The notes beneath the pieces are model-generated. The model worked only from the letters and a program-made list of their open reading frames with translations, had not been told where the DNA came from and ran no database searches. Positions 13,564 to 21,185 of a stretch of DNA of 21,185 nucleotides are shown one piece after another. Every line of letters begins with the position of its first letter. Within the stretch, counting starts at the first letter, position 1. The stretch spans positions 1-21,185 of the forward strand of contig CAZTVN010000018.1 of assembly GCA_964617145.1 (NCBI GenBank). The letters run 5' to 3'. Both the position numbers and the translations under genes were made by a program. This stretch comes from CAZTVN01 sp964617145 (GTDB lineage Bacteria; Patescibacteriota; Gracilibacteria; UBA1369; JACRIC01).

Positions 13564-13571
13564 CGTATAAT
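13544..13571 (+). promoter_or_regulatory. Promoter for the PH-domain / lemA-like / miaB cluster
   Basis: TTGCTT (13544-13549), a 16-nt spacer and a perfect TATAAT (13566-13571) put transcription start about 40 nt before ATG 13618. The -35 hexamer falls in the loop of the terminator-like hairpin. Confidence 0.5.
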
Positions 13572-13617
13572 GACTATACTGTAAATTTTACTTTGTAGCT
13601 AATTTTGTATCACCGCC

Positions 13618-14199
13618 ATGCGAACTATAAAAAAATTTCCTGGACAACATGAATTTGAGACTGTTGAACTCGTGCTTCGAAAGCATTGGATTGTTCACTT
13701 TAATGTTTTTCTCTTTTTCCTGATCTTTGGAGTTGTCCCTCTTGCTGTTTATTTTATTCTTCTTTTTTCTTTCTTTGAACAATTTTCTACGAACATTGCC
13801 AAAATCTTCAATGTTTTTTTCTTTCTTTATCTTGCTTTTATTGTGCTTATTTCTTATATCAAATGGCTGAACGAAGAGCTTGACGTTATCATCGTTACCA
13901 ATGAGCGCATTATTAATGTAAATCAAATTTACTTTTTGTCACGAGAGGTAACGGAAACCTCTCTTTCTCAAATTCAGGATATCAAAGGAAGAAGTCGCGG
14001 ATTTTTGAGCAATCTTTTTGATTATGGCCATATCGAAGCACAAACCGCTGGCAATCAAATCCTTTTTTGTATTGCCTGTATCCCAAATCCTGTCCCTCAT
14101 TGTCGCCAAATTCTTGATCTTCGTGATCGCCAGCATCGTTCACTCAATCAAAATTCTGATTCCTCTAAAAATTCTTCTGATGTTCAATCCAGCGTTTAG
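13618..14199 (+). CDS. Membrane-anchored bacterial PH-domain protein
   Basis: The 193-residue protein has two TM helices (about residues 27-52 and 60-82), followed by 'ELDVIIVTNERIINVNQIYFLSREVTETSLSQIQDIKGRSRGFLSNLFDYGHIEAQTAG'. That is the characteristic core of the YdbS/bPH_2 family: VT..R......L......E..L..I..I......G.....GYG.I...TAG. The arrangement suggests a cytoplasmic PH-like domain at the membrane, whose function is generally unknown. The C-terminus is a Ser/Asn/Gln-rich tail. The 3' end overlaps the next gene by 20 nt. There is no Shine-Dalgarno before ATG 13618. Confidence 0.83.
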   Translation: MRTIKKFPGQHEFETVELVLRKHWIVHFNVFLFFLIFGVVPLAVYFILLFSFFEQFSTNIAKIFNVFFFLYLAFIVLISYIKWLNEELDVIIVTNERIINVNQIYFLSREVTETSLSQIQDIKGRSRGFLSNLFDYGHIEAQTAGNQILFCIACIPNPVPHCRQILDLRDRQHRSLNQNSDSSKNSSDVQSSV

Positions 14200-14701
14200 C
14201 GTGTCGGAAATAAGCTACCTCGTTTCGACCTTTGTCCTTATTGTTCTATTTTCTTCTATCTTTTATGGTATTTTGCGTATTCGACATTTCAAAAAATTGA
14301 GCGTGCGAGCATTACAAGATATTTTCATTCTTATTCGCAAAAGAAATGATGGATTACCTTTAATTCTTGAAAAACTCCGTAAAAAAAATGATATCTCTCC
14401 AAAAGAATTTTCATCACTTCTTACAGTCAGAGCGAATCAAATGAAACGACATCATCATCTTCCCTCCGATATTTCAGAAGAAGAAAAAGTGATGTTCGAT
14501 TTCTGGCATTCTCACAAATCTCATGGTAATTTTGATCCTATTTTTGATTCTTTATCGCGTATGTTTCTAGAAATTGAAAAGCATATAGATCGTTATAATA
14601 CCCTTGTTGACAGTTATCATCAGACTATTACTTCACCTTTTTTTCGAACTATTGCTGAAACTTTGGCTTCAAGAAAACTTACAAAAATACATCTTTTATA
14701 A
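14180..14701 (+). CDS. LemA-like membrane protein
   Basis: The 173-residue protein has one N-terminal TM helix (residues about 9-30), followed by a helical domain. 'IFILIRKRNDGLPLILEKLRKK' parallels the LemA segment ...R.DLIPNL...V. The end 'LSRMFLEIEKHIDRYNTLVDSYHQTITSPFFRTIAE' parallels L...E..I...R..YN..V..YN.....FP...A. The match is weaker than for typical LemA proteins, so I call it LemA-like. The frame is open further upstream to 14018, but that part overlaps the PH domain's coding sequence. ATG 14180 gives a normal N-terminus and a 20-nt overlap, implying coupling. Confidence 0.72.
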   Translation: MFNPAFSVSEISYLVSTFVLIVLFSSIFYGILRIRHFKKLSVRALQDIFILIRKRNDGLPLILEKLRKKNDISPKEFSSLLTVRANQMKRHHHLPSDISEEEKVMFDFWHSHKSHGNFDPIFDSLSRMFLEIEKHIDRYNTLVDSYHQTITSPFFRTIAETLASRKLTKIHLL

Positions 14702-14704
14702 GGA
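14700..14704 (+). promoter_or_regulatory. Ribosome binding site for miaB
   Basis: AAGGA overlaps the lemA-like TAA and lies 10 nt before ATG 14715. It is one of the few recognisable Shine-Dalgarno sites before a gene in this window and supports this miaB start over the longer open frame. Confidence 0.6.
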
Positions 14705-14714
14705 CATTTTGATT

Positions 14715-16121
14715 ATGCGCTATTTTATTCAAACACTTGGATGTCAGATGAATTATTCCGACTCAGAACGTGTATCTCACATTCTTGAATCATTAGGGTA
14801 CAGGCTCGCGTCAAAAACCGCTGATGCCGATCTTCTCATTTATAATACCTGTTCTATTCGACAAAAAGCTGAAGATAAAGTGACGGGACATGTAAAAGAT
14901 TGGACTCAACTTAAAAAACATAATCCATCTCTCCTCATTGGGCTTACTGGTTGTATGGTGCGAAAAACGAGTACTCAGCAGTCAAACGAAAAAGATGAGC
15001 TTCTTAAAAAATTTCGAGGAATTGATTTCGTTTTTCGCATTGAAGATTTATCATCTCTTGCGAAAATTTTGCGCGAAGCCAATGACGGCCTATCTCTTCA
15101 GGAATTCGATATTGGAAGTTTGAAAAGCTATTTTGACATTCATCCAAAATACAGTTCTCATTTTCAGGCTTATGTTCCTGTGATGACGGGCTGTGATAAT
15201 TTTTGTACCTTCTGCATTGTGCCTTTTACCAGAGGGCGTGAACGAAGTCGCAGTATAGAGGAAATTGTTTCTGAAGTACAAAATCTTGTTGATAATGGTT
15301 GCGTTGAAGTTACGTTTATTGGTCAAAAGGTGAATGGGTATGGACTCAGTCTTTTGGATCAAAAATGTAATTATTTTTCAAAAATTCATGGGCATCCTTT
15401 TGCGAGACTTTTGTCTGAAATTCATAATATCCATGGATTGAAGCGCATACGATTTACGTCTTCTCATCCGGATAATATGACGGATGATCTTATTGAAACG
15501 ATTGGTAGATTAAAAAAAGTTTCTCCTTATATTCATCTTCCTATTCAATCAGGTGATAATGAAATACTCAAACGTATGAATCGAAGGTACACTCGTGAAC
15601 GTTATATTGAAATTGTACAAAAATTTCGTAGTGTTATGCCTCAAATGAGCCTTTCGACTGATATTATTGTTGGGTTTTGTGGCGAAACGCAGAAACAATT
15701 TCAGAATACTTACCTCCTCTTTGAAGAACTTCGTTTCGATATGGCTTATATTTCGCAATATTCACCTCGACGCGGCACGGTTTCTGCGCGTTTTTATCAA
15801 GATGATGTTCCTCAAAAAGAAAAAAAGCGACGTTTTCATCTTCTCAATAATCTACTGAAACAGATTGCAACTGAAAATCATCGACAGTATGTGGGTCGGA
15901 CGGTAGAGGTTTTAGTGGAAAAGTGCGAGGAGCGAATATGTTCTGGAAGGTCTGAAGCGTTTCGCATTGTAGAATTTCCAGGAAGTCCGGAACTCGTTGG
16001 TGAAATCGTTCCGGTACGAATCACTGCTTCGCGTGAATGGATGCTGAAGGGGGAACCTGTATTTCAAAAATTGTATCAAAATGAAATAATTTTACACACA
16101 ACACTCCCTGTGCACATTTAA
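14715..16121 (+). CDS. miaB: tRNA-2-methylthio-N6-dimethylallyladenosine synthase
   Basis: The 468-residue radical-SAM methylthiotransferase modifies A37 of tRNAs reading UNN codons. The UPF0004 domain carries cluster cysteines Cys10 (TLGCQMN), Cys46 (YNTCSIR) and Cys80 (LTGCMV). The radical-SAM CxxxCxxC is Cys160, 164 and 167 (GCDNFCTFC). 'RGRERSR', 'GQKVNGYG', 'RIRFTSSHP' and 'HLPIQSGDNEILKRMNRRYTRE' follow, with a C-terminal TRAM domain from about residue 395. The usual YSPRPGT reads YSPRRGT. TLGCQMN..DSE and the two-domain layout favour MiaB over MtaB or RimO. The open frame extends upstream to 14604, but the family N-terminus and AAGGA point to ATG 14715. A palindromic repeat abuts the stop codon. 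Confidence 0.93.
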   Translation: MRYFIQTLGCQMNYSDSERVSHILESLGYRLASKTADADLLIYNTCSIRQKAEDKVTGHVKDWTQLKKHNPSLLIGLTGCMVRKTSTQQSNEKDELLKKFRGIDFVFRIEDLSSLAKILREANDGLSLQEFDIGSLKSYFDIHPKYSSHFQAYVPVMTGCDNFCTFCIVPFTRGRERSRSIEEIVSEVQNLVDNGCVEVTFIGQKVNGYGLSLLDQKCNYFSKIHGHPFARLLSEIHNIHGLKRIRFTSSHPDNMTDDLIETIGRLKKVSPYIHLPIQSGDNEILKRMNRRYTRERYIEIVQKFRSVMPQMSLSTDIIVGFCGETQKQFQNTYLLFEELRFDMAYISQYSPRRGTVSARFYQDDVPQKEKKRRFHLLNNLLKQIATENHRQYVGRTVEVLVEKCEERICSGRSEAFRIVEFPGSPELVGEIVPVRITASREWMLKGEPVFQKLYQNEIILHTTLPVHI

Positions 16122-16195
16122 GGAGGTGCTGAAAAACATACCATCTACTACAATTTTACCATTTCGCTACAACGTTATGTTTTTCAGCACCTCCT
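16121..16195. repeat. Complete short-form palindromic repeat (MITE-like), 75 bp
   Basis: Perfect arms, extending to 23 bp if the flanking TTA/TAA is counted (16118-16140 with 16176-16198), enclose only 35 nt. The core CCATCTACTACAATTTTACC, then ATTTCG, then CTACAACG, looks like the long form with its middle deleted between the inner inverted pair. TA flanks both ends. It starts within the miaB stop codon. It lacks a T-run but could still cap the mRNA 3' end. Confidence 0.88.
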
Positions 16196-16214
16196 TAATG
16201 GACCGTCCGATACA

Positions 16215-16688
16215 TCAATCAATTTCCAACTTTCTGCGGAACTTATTCTTTCGGAGAAATTCTGAGGGTGTGTAGACTGATATATGCTTTCTGGAAACTT
16301 CGTTCAGCTTTTTATCCCACGAAATCAACGTGGTATTATAGATCAAAGCTGTTAATGCCACTATGGCATCGGATGTTTTGAGTTTTGAAAACAATGGGCT
16401 GAGTTTTTCGAAATCTCTCAGAAAATTTTTTTCCATAGCAATGACTCTTGATTCTGATTTCGTAAACGATTTTTTGATCAAGCGTAATCGTGACTCGAGT
16501 ATTTGAGGATTTTTTGTGTTCCTTTTTAAGGTATGAATAATTTCGCATACTATCAAGATCGGACTGGTAATTTGATAGTCTTCTTGAAGAATAGTACGAA
16601 AAAAATTCGCGCTTTCTTCAAAAAAATTGTCATTTTGTTCAATCGCTGAAAGATACACGGAGGAATCTATGGTAAGTTCAAACTTCAT
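16215..16688 (-). CDS. PIN-domain ribonuclease toxin (VapC-type)
   Basis: The 157-residue protein fits the PIN nuclease pattern of acidic residues: Asp8 (LTIDSSVYLSA), Glu49 (IVCEIIHTL), Asp107 (LKTSDAIVALTAL) and Asp125 (LISWDKKL). VapC toxins cleave tRNA, rRNA or mRNA in a metal-dependent way when their antitoxin is lost; the target here cannot be read from sequence. It starts inside the antitoxin stop (ATGA overlap of 4 nt), the classic coupled arrangement. The C-terminus is basic (RKNKFRRKLEID). All four acidic positions are present, so it looks intact. Confidence 0.87.
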   Translation of the reverse strand: MKFELTIDSSVYLSAIEQNDNFFEESANFFRTILQEDYQITSPILIVCEIIHTLKRNTKNPQILESRLRLIKKSFTKSESRVIAMEKNFLRDFEKLSPLFSKLKTSDAIVALTALIYNTTLISWDKKLNEVSRKHISVYTPSEFLRKNKFRRKLEID

Positions 16689-16942
16689 GATCGTTCATCT
16701 CTAATCAAATCAACGGCATTTTTTCTCCCTTTGAAAAGCATAATCTTTGGAGGATAGGCAAAAAGTGATAATGCAGAATCGCGTGCCTTTGTTTTTTTTG
16801 TTTTTGGCATAACACTCATGGGTTTAATTTCAGCTAGTGGTTTTGAATGATAAATGAGCGTAAAACTCACCCCTGTTTTCAGTTCATCTCGAATTTCTGA
16901 AAAATTTTCTCTTAATTCTTTCATAGAAATTGCTTTGTTCAT
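16685..16942 (-). CDS. Phd/YefM-type antitoxin (VapB role)
   Basis: The 85-residue protein opens with MNKAISMKELRENFSEIRDEL..G.SFTLIYHSKPLAEIKP, the Phd/YefM DNA-binding fold (I...ELR.N......L..G..........P.A.I.P). The basic, disordered C-terminal part should wrap the PIN toxin and neutralise it. Like other Phd-type antitoxins it probably represses its own promoter. That promoter is well formed 34 nt upstream. The gene overlaps vapC by 4 nt. Confidence 0.82.
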   Translation of the reverse strand: MNKAISMKELRENFSEIRDELKTGVSFTLIYHSKPLAEIKPMSVMPKTKKTKARDSALSLFAYPPKIMLFKGRKNAVDLIRDERS

Positions 16943-16975
16943 AGATTATTAATTTATTATTTTTTTCTTATTTTT

Positions 16976-17004
16976 ATTTTATAAAAATATTCTTTATTTG
17001 TAAA
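16976..17004 (-). promoter_or_regulatory. Promoter of the toxin-antitoxin pair
   Basis: On the minus strand TTTACA (5 of 6), a 17-nt spacer and TAAAAT (5 of 6) give a transcription start about 27 nt before ATG 16942, in very AT-rich DNA. Confidence 0.55.
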
Positions 17005-17093
17005 GATTATTTTTTGCTATGCTAAGGAGACCATCCTCCCCTTTCACTAAAAAATCCGAAAAGGAAAGGTCATAAAATCCCGCGATTTAAGCC

Positions 17094-18956
17094 TTAAGCA
17101 CTTTTCTCCACCACCGCCTTTATCCTCCGTATTCCGGCTGAAATTGCTTCTTCTTTTGTGATTTTAAAACGACCTACTTCTAAAGTGTGATTCACGTGAG
17201 GGCCTCCACAAATTTCTCTTGAAAATACGGTGTTTTTTTCTGGATCTCCAACGGTGTACACTTTTACCTTTTCACCATACTTATGTTCAAAAAATCCGAG
17301 CGCTCCCATATTTTTTGCTTCCTCCACCGTCATTTCTGTAAAATTTACCGGCAAATCTTCCTGAATTTTTTTATTTACAAGATCTTCAACTTGAGCAACT
17401 TGTTCTTCTGTCACTTTGTCTGGATGAGAAAAATCGAATCGAAGTCGGTCTTTTGTGATGTTGGATCCTTTCTGCTGAACATGATGACCAAGGATCGTAC
17501 GGAGAGCTTGATGTAAAAGGTGTGTTGCGGTATGTAGCCTTACCGTATCTTCACTGTGATCGATCAATCCACCGGCAAATTTTTCTTTTGCTCCTACCCT
17601 TGAGAGCTCCTGATGTTTTTTAAACGCTTGTTCAAAACCTTGTTCATCTATCTTGAGATTGTATTCTTTCGCCAAATCTTTTGTCATCTCAAGAGGAAAA
17701 CCGTATGTGTCGTAGAGTTTAAATGTTGATAGACCGTCAATCACTTTTTCTTTGCGATTTTCGAGTTCGATGCGAATTTTTTCAAATTCTTTTTCGCCGC
17801 TTTTTAAAGTTTTTTCAAATTGATGTTCTTCGGCTTCAAGTTCTTTGAGAATATGATTTTTATTTTTGCTTAATTCTTCATATACATCGCTATAATTGGC
17901 AATGATGATTTCAGCAATTTTTGTAGTGAACATTTCTTGAATTCCGAGATGTCTTCCGTGACGAATAGCCCGTCGAATAAGTCGACGCACAACGTATCCT
18001 TGATCCGTATTTGAAGGCACCACTCCAATAGGATCTCCGAGAACGAATGTCGCTGCCCTTAAATGATCAGCAATGATCCGCGCCGATTTTAGTTCTTCAT
18101 CACTTTCAGGATTTTTTCCACAAAGTGTTTGAATTTTTTCAATAATCGGAAGAAAAAGCTCTGTATCGTAATGCGATTTTTTCCCTTGTAAAACTGCTGT
18201 TACTCTTTCCAAACCAAGGCCCGTATCTACGTTTTTCTTTTTCAATGGTTCATAACTTCCATCGTCTTTTTTATTAAATTCCATAAATACGTCATTCCAT
18301 ATCTCGACAAATCGACCACAGTCGCAACTTGGCCCTTTTTTGGCACAATTTTTACAAGCTGGCTTTTCTGTGTCAAAAAATATTTCGGTATCTGGCCCAC
18401 ATGGCCCTACTTGTCCAGCTGGCCCCCACCAATTTTCTTTTTTGGCAAAGAAAAAAATCTTTCTTTTATCCTTATCTGGATCAAATTTCTCGCCAACTCT
18501 TTGAAATCCTAATGATTCCCAAACACTTGCCGCATCATCATCTTTAGAAGCATCGCTGTCACCTGCGAAACACGATACATGCAATTTATTTGGATCAATT
18601 TCTAATCCTCCGTCTTTTATTTTCGAGGTTAAAAATTCGTAACTCATTTTGATCGCTCCTTCTTTAAAATAATCTCCTAATGACCAATTCCCGAGCATTT
18701 CAAAAAAAGTCAGATGTGTTAAATCTCCCACTTCATCGATATCATCGGTTCGCAAACATTTTTGACAGTCAACCAATCTTGTACCTTCGGGATGCTTCTG
18801 CCCCATAAAATAAGGCACAAGTGGATGCATCCCCGCGGTTGTAAAAAGAACGGTTGGATCGTTTTCTGGGATGAGCGATGCGCCTCCTATTTCTTTGTGA
18901 TGGTGTTTTTTCACGAAAAAATCAATATAGCGACGTCTCAAATCTTTTGCCTGCAT
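17094..18956 (-). CDS. alaS: Alanyl-tRNA synthetase, short form without C-Ala domain
   Basis: At 620 residues it is much shorter than the E. coli enzyme (876). The class II catalytic core is complete: 'TTAGMHPLVPYFMGQKHPEGTRLVDCQKCLRTDDIDEVGD', 'HLTFFEMLGNWSLGDYFKEGAI' and 'VGPCGPDTEIFFD'. An insert with CxxC...CxC (KPACKNCAKKGPSCDCGRF) is a possible zinc knuckle. 'NVDTGLGLERV' and 'SNTDQGYVVRRLIRRAIRHGRHLG' follow. The editing domain has HTATHLL, and CGGPHV where most enzymes have CGGTHV, then SAGIRRIKAVV at the very end. The oligomerising C-Ala domain is absent, as I recall for many CPR bacteria. ATG 18956 matches the family N-terminus. No Shine-Dalgarno is seen. Confidence 0.95.
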   Translation of the reverse strand: MQAKDLRRRYIDFFVKKHHHKEIGGASLIPENDPTVLFTTAGMHPLVPYFMGQKHPEGTRLVDCQKCLRTDDIDEVGDLTHLTFFEMLGNWSLGDYFKEGAIKMSYEFLTSKIKDGGLEIDPNKLHVSCFAGDSDASKDDDAASVWESLGFQRVGEKFDPDKDKRKIFFFAKKENWWGPAGQVGPCGPDTEIFFDTEKPACKNCAKKGPSCDCGRFVEIWNDVFMEFNKKDDGSYEPLKKKNVDTGLGLERVTAVLQGKKSHYDTELFLPIIEKIQTLCGKNPESDEELKSARIIADHLRAATFVLGDPIGVVPSNTDQGYVVRRLIRRAIRHGRHLGIQEMFTTKIAEIIIANYSDVYEELSKNKNHILKELEAEEHQFEKTLKSGEKEFEKIRIELENRKEKVIDGLSTFKLYDTYGFPLEMTKDLAKEYNLKIDEQGFEQAFKKHQELSRVGAKEKFAGGLIDHSEDTVRLHTATHLLHQALRTILGHHVQQKGSNITKDRLRFDFSHPDKVTEEQVAQVEDLVNKKIQEDLPVNFTEMTVEEAKNMGALGFFEHKYGEKVKVYTVGDPEKNTVFSREICGGPHVNHTLEVGRFKITKEEAISAGIRRIKAVVEKSA

Positions 18957-18992
18957 GATTTTTAAAAAATTAAAGATTGTTTTTGTTAAGCA

Positions 18993-19016
18993 ACATAGTT
19001 TTTCAGAGGCTCCTTA
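18993..19016. repeat. Decayed single arm of the palindromic repeat
   Basis: ACATAGTTTTTCAGAGGCTCCTTAA resembles the right arm TATGTTTTTCAGCACCTCCTT with a few changes. No matching left arm is found. It lies about 40 bp upstream of alaS, within its probable promoter region. The rest of the 18957-19238 gap shows no gene. Confidence 0.45.
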
Positions 19017-19179
19017 AAAGAATGAGCGGTTTTACTTTAACCGAAATCATTTTTCTAAGCAATTCTTCTTGACTTATAAGAACTTCCTCGATTTCAAGTA
19101 GATAAAAGTGCAAGGGAAGGAGTGCTTCGAAATCACGAGATTTTTTGAGTCAAAATCCCATATGAATCTGCCCACTTTG

Positions 19180-19208
19180 TTGAAATCCGGGCAAGTTTAT
19201 GCGATATT
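19180..19208 (+). promoter_or_regulatory. Promoter for the DUF3352-like gene
   Basis: TTGAAA (5 of 6), a 17-nt spacer ending in TGC (extended -10), and GATATT (4 of 6) predict a transcription start about 24 nt before ATG 19239. Confidence 0.45.
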
Positions 19209-19238
19209 GGTAGAGTATTTTATCTTATTCTTCTGTTC

Positions 19239-20966
19239 ATGAGGGAACCTAAAAAAAAGCTTACAAAAAAACAACGAGCGGAAATCGCGAAAACACAACA
19301 AAAGAAAAAACATTCTCAACAATCTCAACAAAAAGAAAAAAAATATTCTTTTCCCCTAAATACTGTTATTGGAGTGTCATTTTTTTCTTTTGGGACAATT
19401 TTGCTTGTAGGTATTTTTGTGATCTTGACTTTTTTTTTCCAAGCTCCCAAAAGCCTCTCTGAACTTTTACCCAGCGATCGGACATTGGGATTTATTGAGA
19501 TGAAAATTTTGGGGAAAAACTTTAAAGATCTTTTTCAAAAACTTGGAGCTTATGAGGCTTATAATATTCGTTCATTAGAATCTCATTTAACTGAAACTTC
19601 AGGACTTGAGTATGATACTCATTTTCAGCCATGGGTTGGTGAACGGCTTGGCATCGCTTTTTTGCTCGATGACACAAAAATTTATAACATTTTTTTCGTT
19701 CAAACTCGCAATAAAAAAAAGAGTCTTTCGACCCTTCTTCCTGCGTCGCAAGGTTCTGAGATAAAAAATCTATCATTTTTTCCAACTTCAAAAAAAAGTG
19801 ATTTCTTTTTCACTTTACTCGATCGATACGTTGTCTTTGGTCAAAAGGATGCTTTAGAATTTTTTACAAAATTTACCAATGAAAACGAAAGTTTGAAAAA
19901 TAATTCTTCTTATATAAAAATTTCTAATAATCTTGTAAGTCAAAATCCAATTTTTGGCTACCTAAATTTCCGACTTTTTTTATCCTATCTTCTTCAATCT
20001 GATCTCATCCCGCTCAATCTTTCCGACACTCTTTCCCAGGCTCAAGATTTTTTCAATATTTTTTCTGTTATGGGCCTAAGCGCCACCTACAATGGTAAAA
20101 GTATTGTTGCTCAAACATTTCTTGATATTGATAAGCAATCTCTCAAAGAAAATACATACTATCGTTTTAAAGAAAAATATTTAGGTCAGCTTCTTAATTT
20201 TATTCCGCAAAGCAACCTTGCTTTCCTGCATGGCGGTCATAATCTCGAAGCTGAGTGGCATCGTACCGTTGAAATTTTGAACGATCTGTATCCTTCCGCT
20301 TCTTTGATTTCAGAAGCTATCTTAGAAGCCCAAAAAGATATTTATTTTGGGAATGAGATTTCTCTTGAGAATGATATATTCCCTCTTCTTAAGGGTGAAT
20401 ATGCTTTAAGCATCCACGAGAAAAGTAATGGGAAAAGTTTTCTTGCCCTTATTTCACTTAATAATGTTGAAAAGGATAGAGAGCGTATTGAAAAACTTCA
20501 ACAAGCCTTTTTATCTCATGCTTCTCAGCCTTCTTCCAAAATTTTGGAAGTAGTGAATGATGATTCTTCGACGGGAAAAGAGGTTATCGTTCGTGTTGAA
20601 GATGTTGAAAAAGAGAAAAATAATTACAAAAATATTCCTTTTTCCGTTTTTAGCTTTAATGATAGCAATGTTTATACCGCTCTTTTTGGATCATATTTTC
20701 TTTTAAGCAACGATCTTCTCACTTTTCAATCAACTCTTGATGCCCTTAAAGGTGAAAATTTTGCCTCTCTGACCTCAAATTTTGATAACATTGAACTTAT
20801 TTTTGGATCTTCCGACGAAGTTACTCTTATACATCCTCAAGCCTTTGCCCGTGTTATCGGACATACAAAATATCTCGATTATTTTGAGCCTTTTGAGTAT
20901 ATGAGCTATGGGAAAAATGTTTTTGATGATGGCGTTTCGAGCATTTACGAACTTAAACTTCGCTAA
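19239..20966 (+). CDS. DUF3352-like membrane-anchored protein
   Basis: The 575-residue protein has a very basic, Lys/Gln-rich cytoplasmic N-terminus (residues 1-38), one TM helix (about 43-68) and a large extracytoplasmic domain. The sequence after the helix, 'SELLPSDRTLGFIEMKI..', then 'HFQPWVGERLGIAFLLD', 'YVVFGQKDALEFF' and 'FLHGGHNLEAEWH', matches my memory of DUF3352 proteins: LPADT..Y.E......., then PWLG.R.G......, with a repeated half later. Its function is unknown. No cysteine pairs or catalytic motif stand out. The homopolymer-rich 5' end (KKKLTKKQR, KKKHSQQSQQKEKK) is unusual but in frame. TAA at 20964-20966. Confidence 0.7.
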   Translation: MREPKKKLTKKQRAEIAKTQQKKKHSQQSQQKEKKYSFPLNTVIGVSFFSFGTILLVGIFVILTFFFQAPKSLSELLPSDRTLGFIEMKILGKNFKDLFQKLGAYEAYNIRSLESHLTETSGLEYDTHFQPWVGERLGIAFLLDDTKIYNIFFVQTRNKKKSLSTLLPASQGSEIKNLSFFPTSKKSDFFFTLLDRYVVFGQKDALEFFTKFTNENESLKNNSSYIKISNNLVSQNPIFGYLNFRLFLSYLLQSDLIPLNLSDTLSQAQDFFNIFSVMGLSATYNGKSIVAQTFLDIDKQSLKENTYYRFKEKYLGQLLNFIPQSNLAFLHGGHNLEAEWHRTVEILNDLYPSASLISEAILEAQKDIYFGNEISLENDIFPLLKGEYALSIHEKSNGKSFLALISLNNVEKDRERIEKLQQAFLSHASQPSSKILEVVNDDSSTGKEVIVRVEDVEKEKNNYKNIPFSVFSFNDSNVYTALFGSYFLLSNDLLTFQSTLDALKGENFASLTSNFDNIELIFGSSDEVTLIHPQAFARVIGHTKYLDYFEPFEYMSYGKNVFDDGVSSIYELKLR

Positions 20967-20984
20967 GGAACTTTTGAAACATGT

Positions 20985-21185
20985 ATGAAAAAAAATATTG
21001 TCGATATTAAAAAACAGGATGTGCATTTTGATGTCATTGTTGATGACAAAGCTCTCTTTAAGGTCAAAAATCAGCATACTCAGAGGAGGCCTCATCAATA
21101 TGTTTTGAATCTTAAAGCAATACTCCTAAGGCGAAAAAGTTCTTATTCGAATTCCGGGAAAAGCCTTGTTACAGTGCAAAAGTCT
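20985..21185 (+). CDS. Partial hypothetical protein, running off the right edge
   Basis: From ATG 20985 the frame stays open for 67 codons to the window end: MKKNIVDIKKQDVHFDVIVDD, then ALFKVKNQHTQRRPHQYVLNL..., with no stop. It begins 18 nt after the DUF3352-like stop, with a GGAAC tract between. The family is not recognised from this fragment, and the frame could still prove non-coding. Confidence 0.4.
   Translation, partial: MKKNIVDIKKQDVHFDVIVDDKALFKVKNQHTQRRPHQYVLNLKAILLRRKSSYSNSGKSLVTVQKS

Noticed and set aside
14018..14179. Upstream extension of the lemA-like frame
   Set aside because: It lies wholly inside the PH-domain coding region in another frame. The LemA-like N-terminal helix is supplied by the start at 14180.
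1..16195. Repeats considered as a CRISPR array
   Set aside because: Copies are kilobases apart, palindromic, in both orientations and without regular spacers or cas genes.
17040..17093. alaS terminator
   Set aside because: The AAATC/GATTT and CCTTTC/GAAAGG pairings are short or widely spaced, with no convincing T-run placement.
4247..18956. Alternative genetic code with UGA as glycine (Gracilibacteria-type)
   Set aside because: No conserved domain needs an internal UGA, and UGA sits at natural ends of the MscS, VapB, VapC, membrane-protein and ligase genes.
20775..21098. Minus-strand frame of 107 codons at the right end
   Set aside because: It is antisense to the DUF3352-like gene's end, with no motif and no start context.

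Overview
This is an AT-rich bacterial chromosomal window whose gene set and gene style suggest a Candidate Phyla Radiation (Patescibacteria) genome, possibly Peregrinibacteria. That placement is inference. It rests on a short 620-residue alanyl-tRNA synthetase with no C-terminal C-Ala domain, the near absence of Shine-Dalgarno sites, tightly packed overlapping genes, and a DUF3352-like protein. TGA ends several proteins at natural C-termini and is not needed inside any conserved domain, so the standard bacterial code fits and the UGA=Gly code of Gracilibacteria does not.

Layout. Positions 1-507 hold half of a repeat element and a dead AbrB-type antitoxin with a toxin stub. At 508-2668 a GlmU-like sugar nucleotidylyltransferase is followed by a family 2 glycosyltransferase. 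A PurN-type formyltransferase (minus strand) follows. Positions 3420-4246 have no gene but contain a multi-hairpin plus-strand RNA candidate ending in a strong terminator, then a complete palindromic repeat. Next come an MscS channel (minus), a proline/threonine-rich acidic protein (minus), aroE (plus), and lspA with a translationally adjacent membrane protein (minus). The cell-wall pair ftsW-murG (plus) converges on a surface-polysaccharide pair (minus), an O-antigen ligase-like protein and a Wzx-type flippase. Then come a PH-domain protein, a LemA-like protein and miaB (plus), a vapBC-type toxin-antitoxin pair (minus), alaS (minus), a DUF3352-like membrane-anchored protein (plus), and a partial ORF at the right edge.

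Functionally the window is dominated by envelope building: precursor sugar activation, lipid II synthesis and polymerisation (murG, ftsW), lipoprotein processing (lspA), and polysaccharide transfer, export and ligation. Single housekeeping genes (aroE, purN, miaB, alaS) sit between them.

The most unusual thread is a family of small palindromic mobile repeats. Their terminal inverted repeat GGAGGTGCTGAAAAACATA contains a Shine-Dalgarno/anti-Shine-Dalgarno core. I see one complete long copy (163 bp), one complete short copy (75 bp), several partial copies, and diverged copies read in frame inside murG, at the 5' end of purN (where one supplies the start codon) and in the ligase gene. The ligase copy directly abuts a 10-N assembly gap. 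Sequence identities quoted below were counted by eye.
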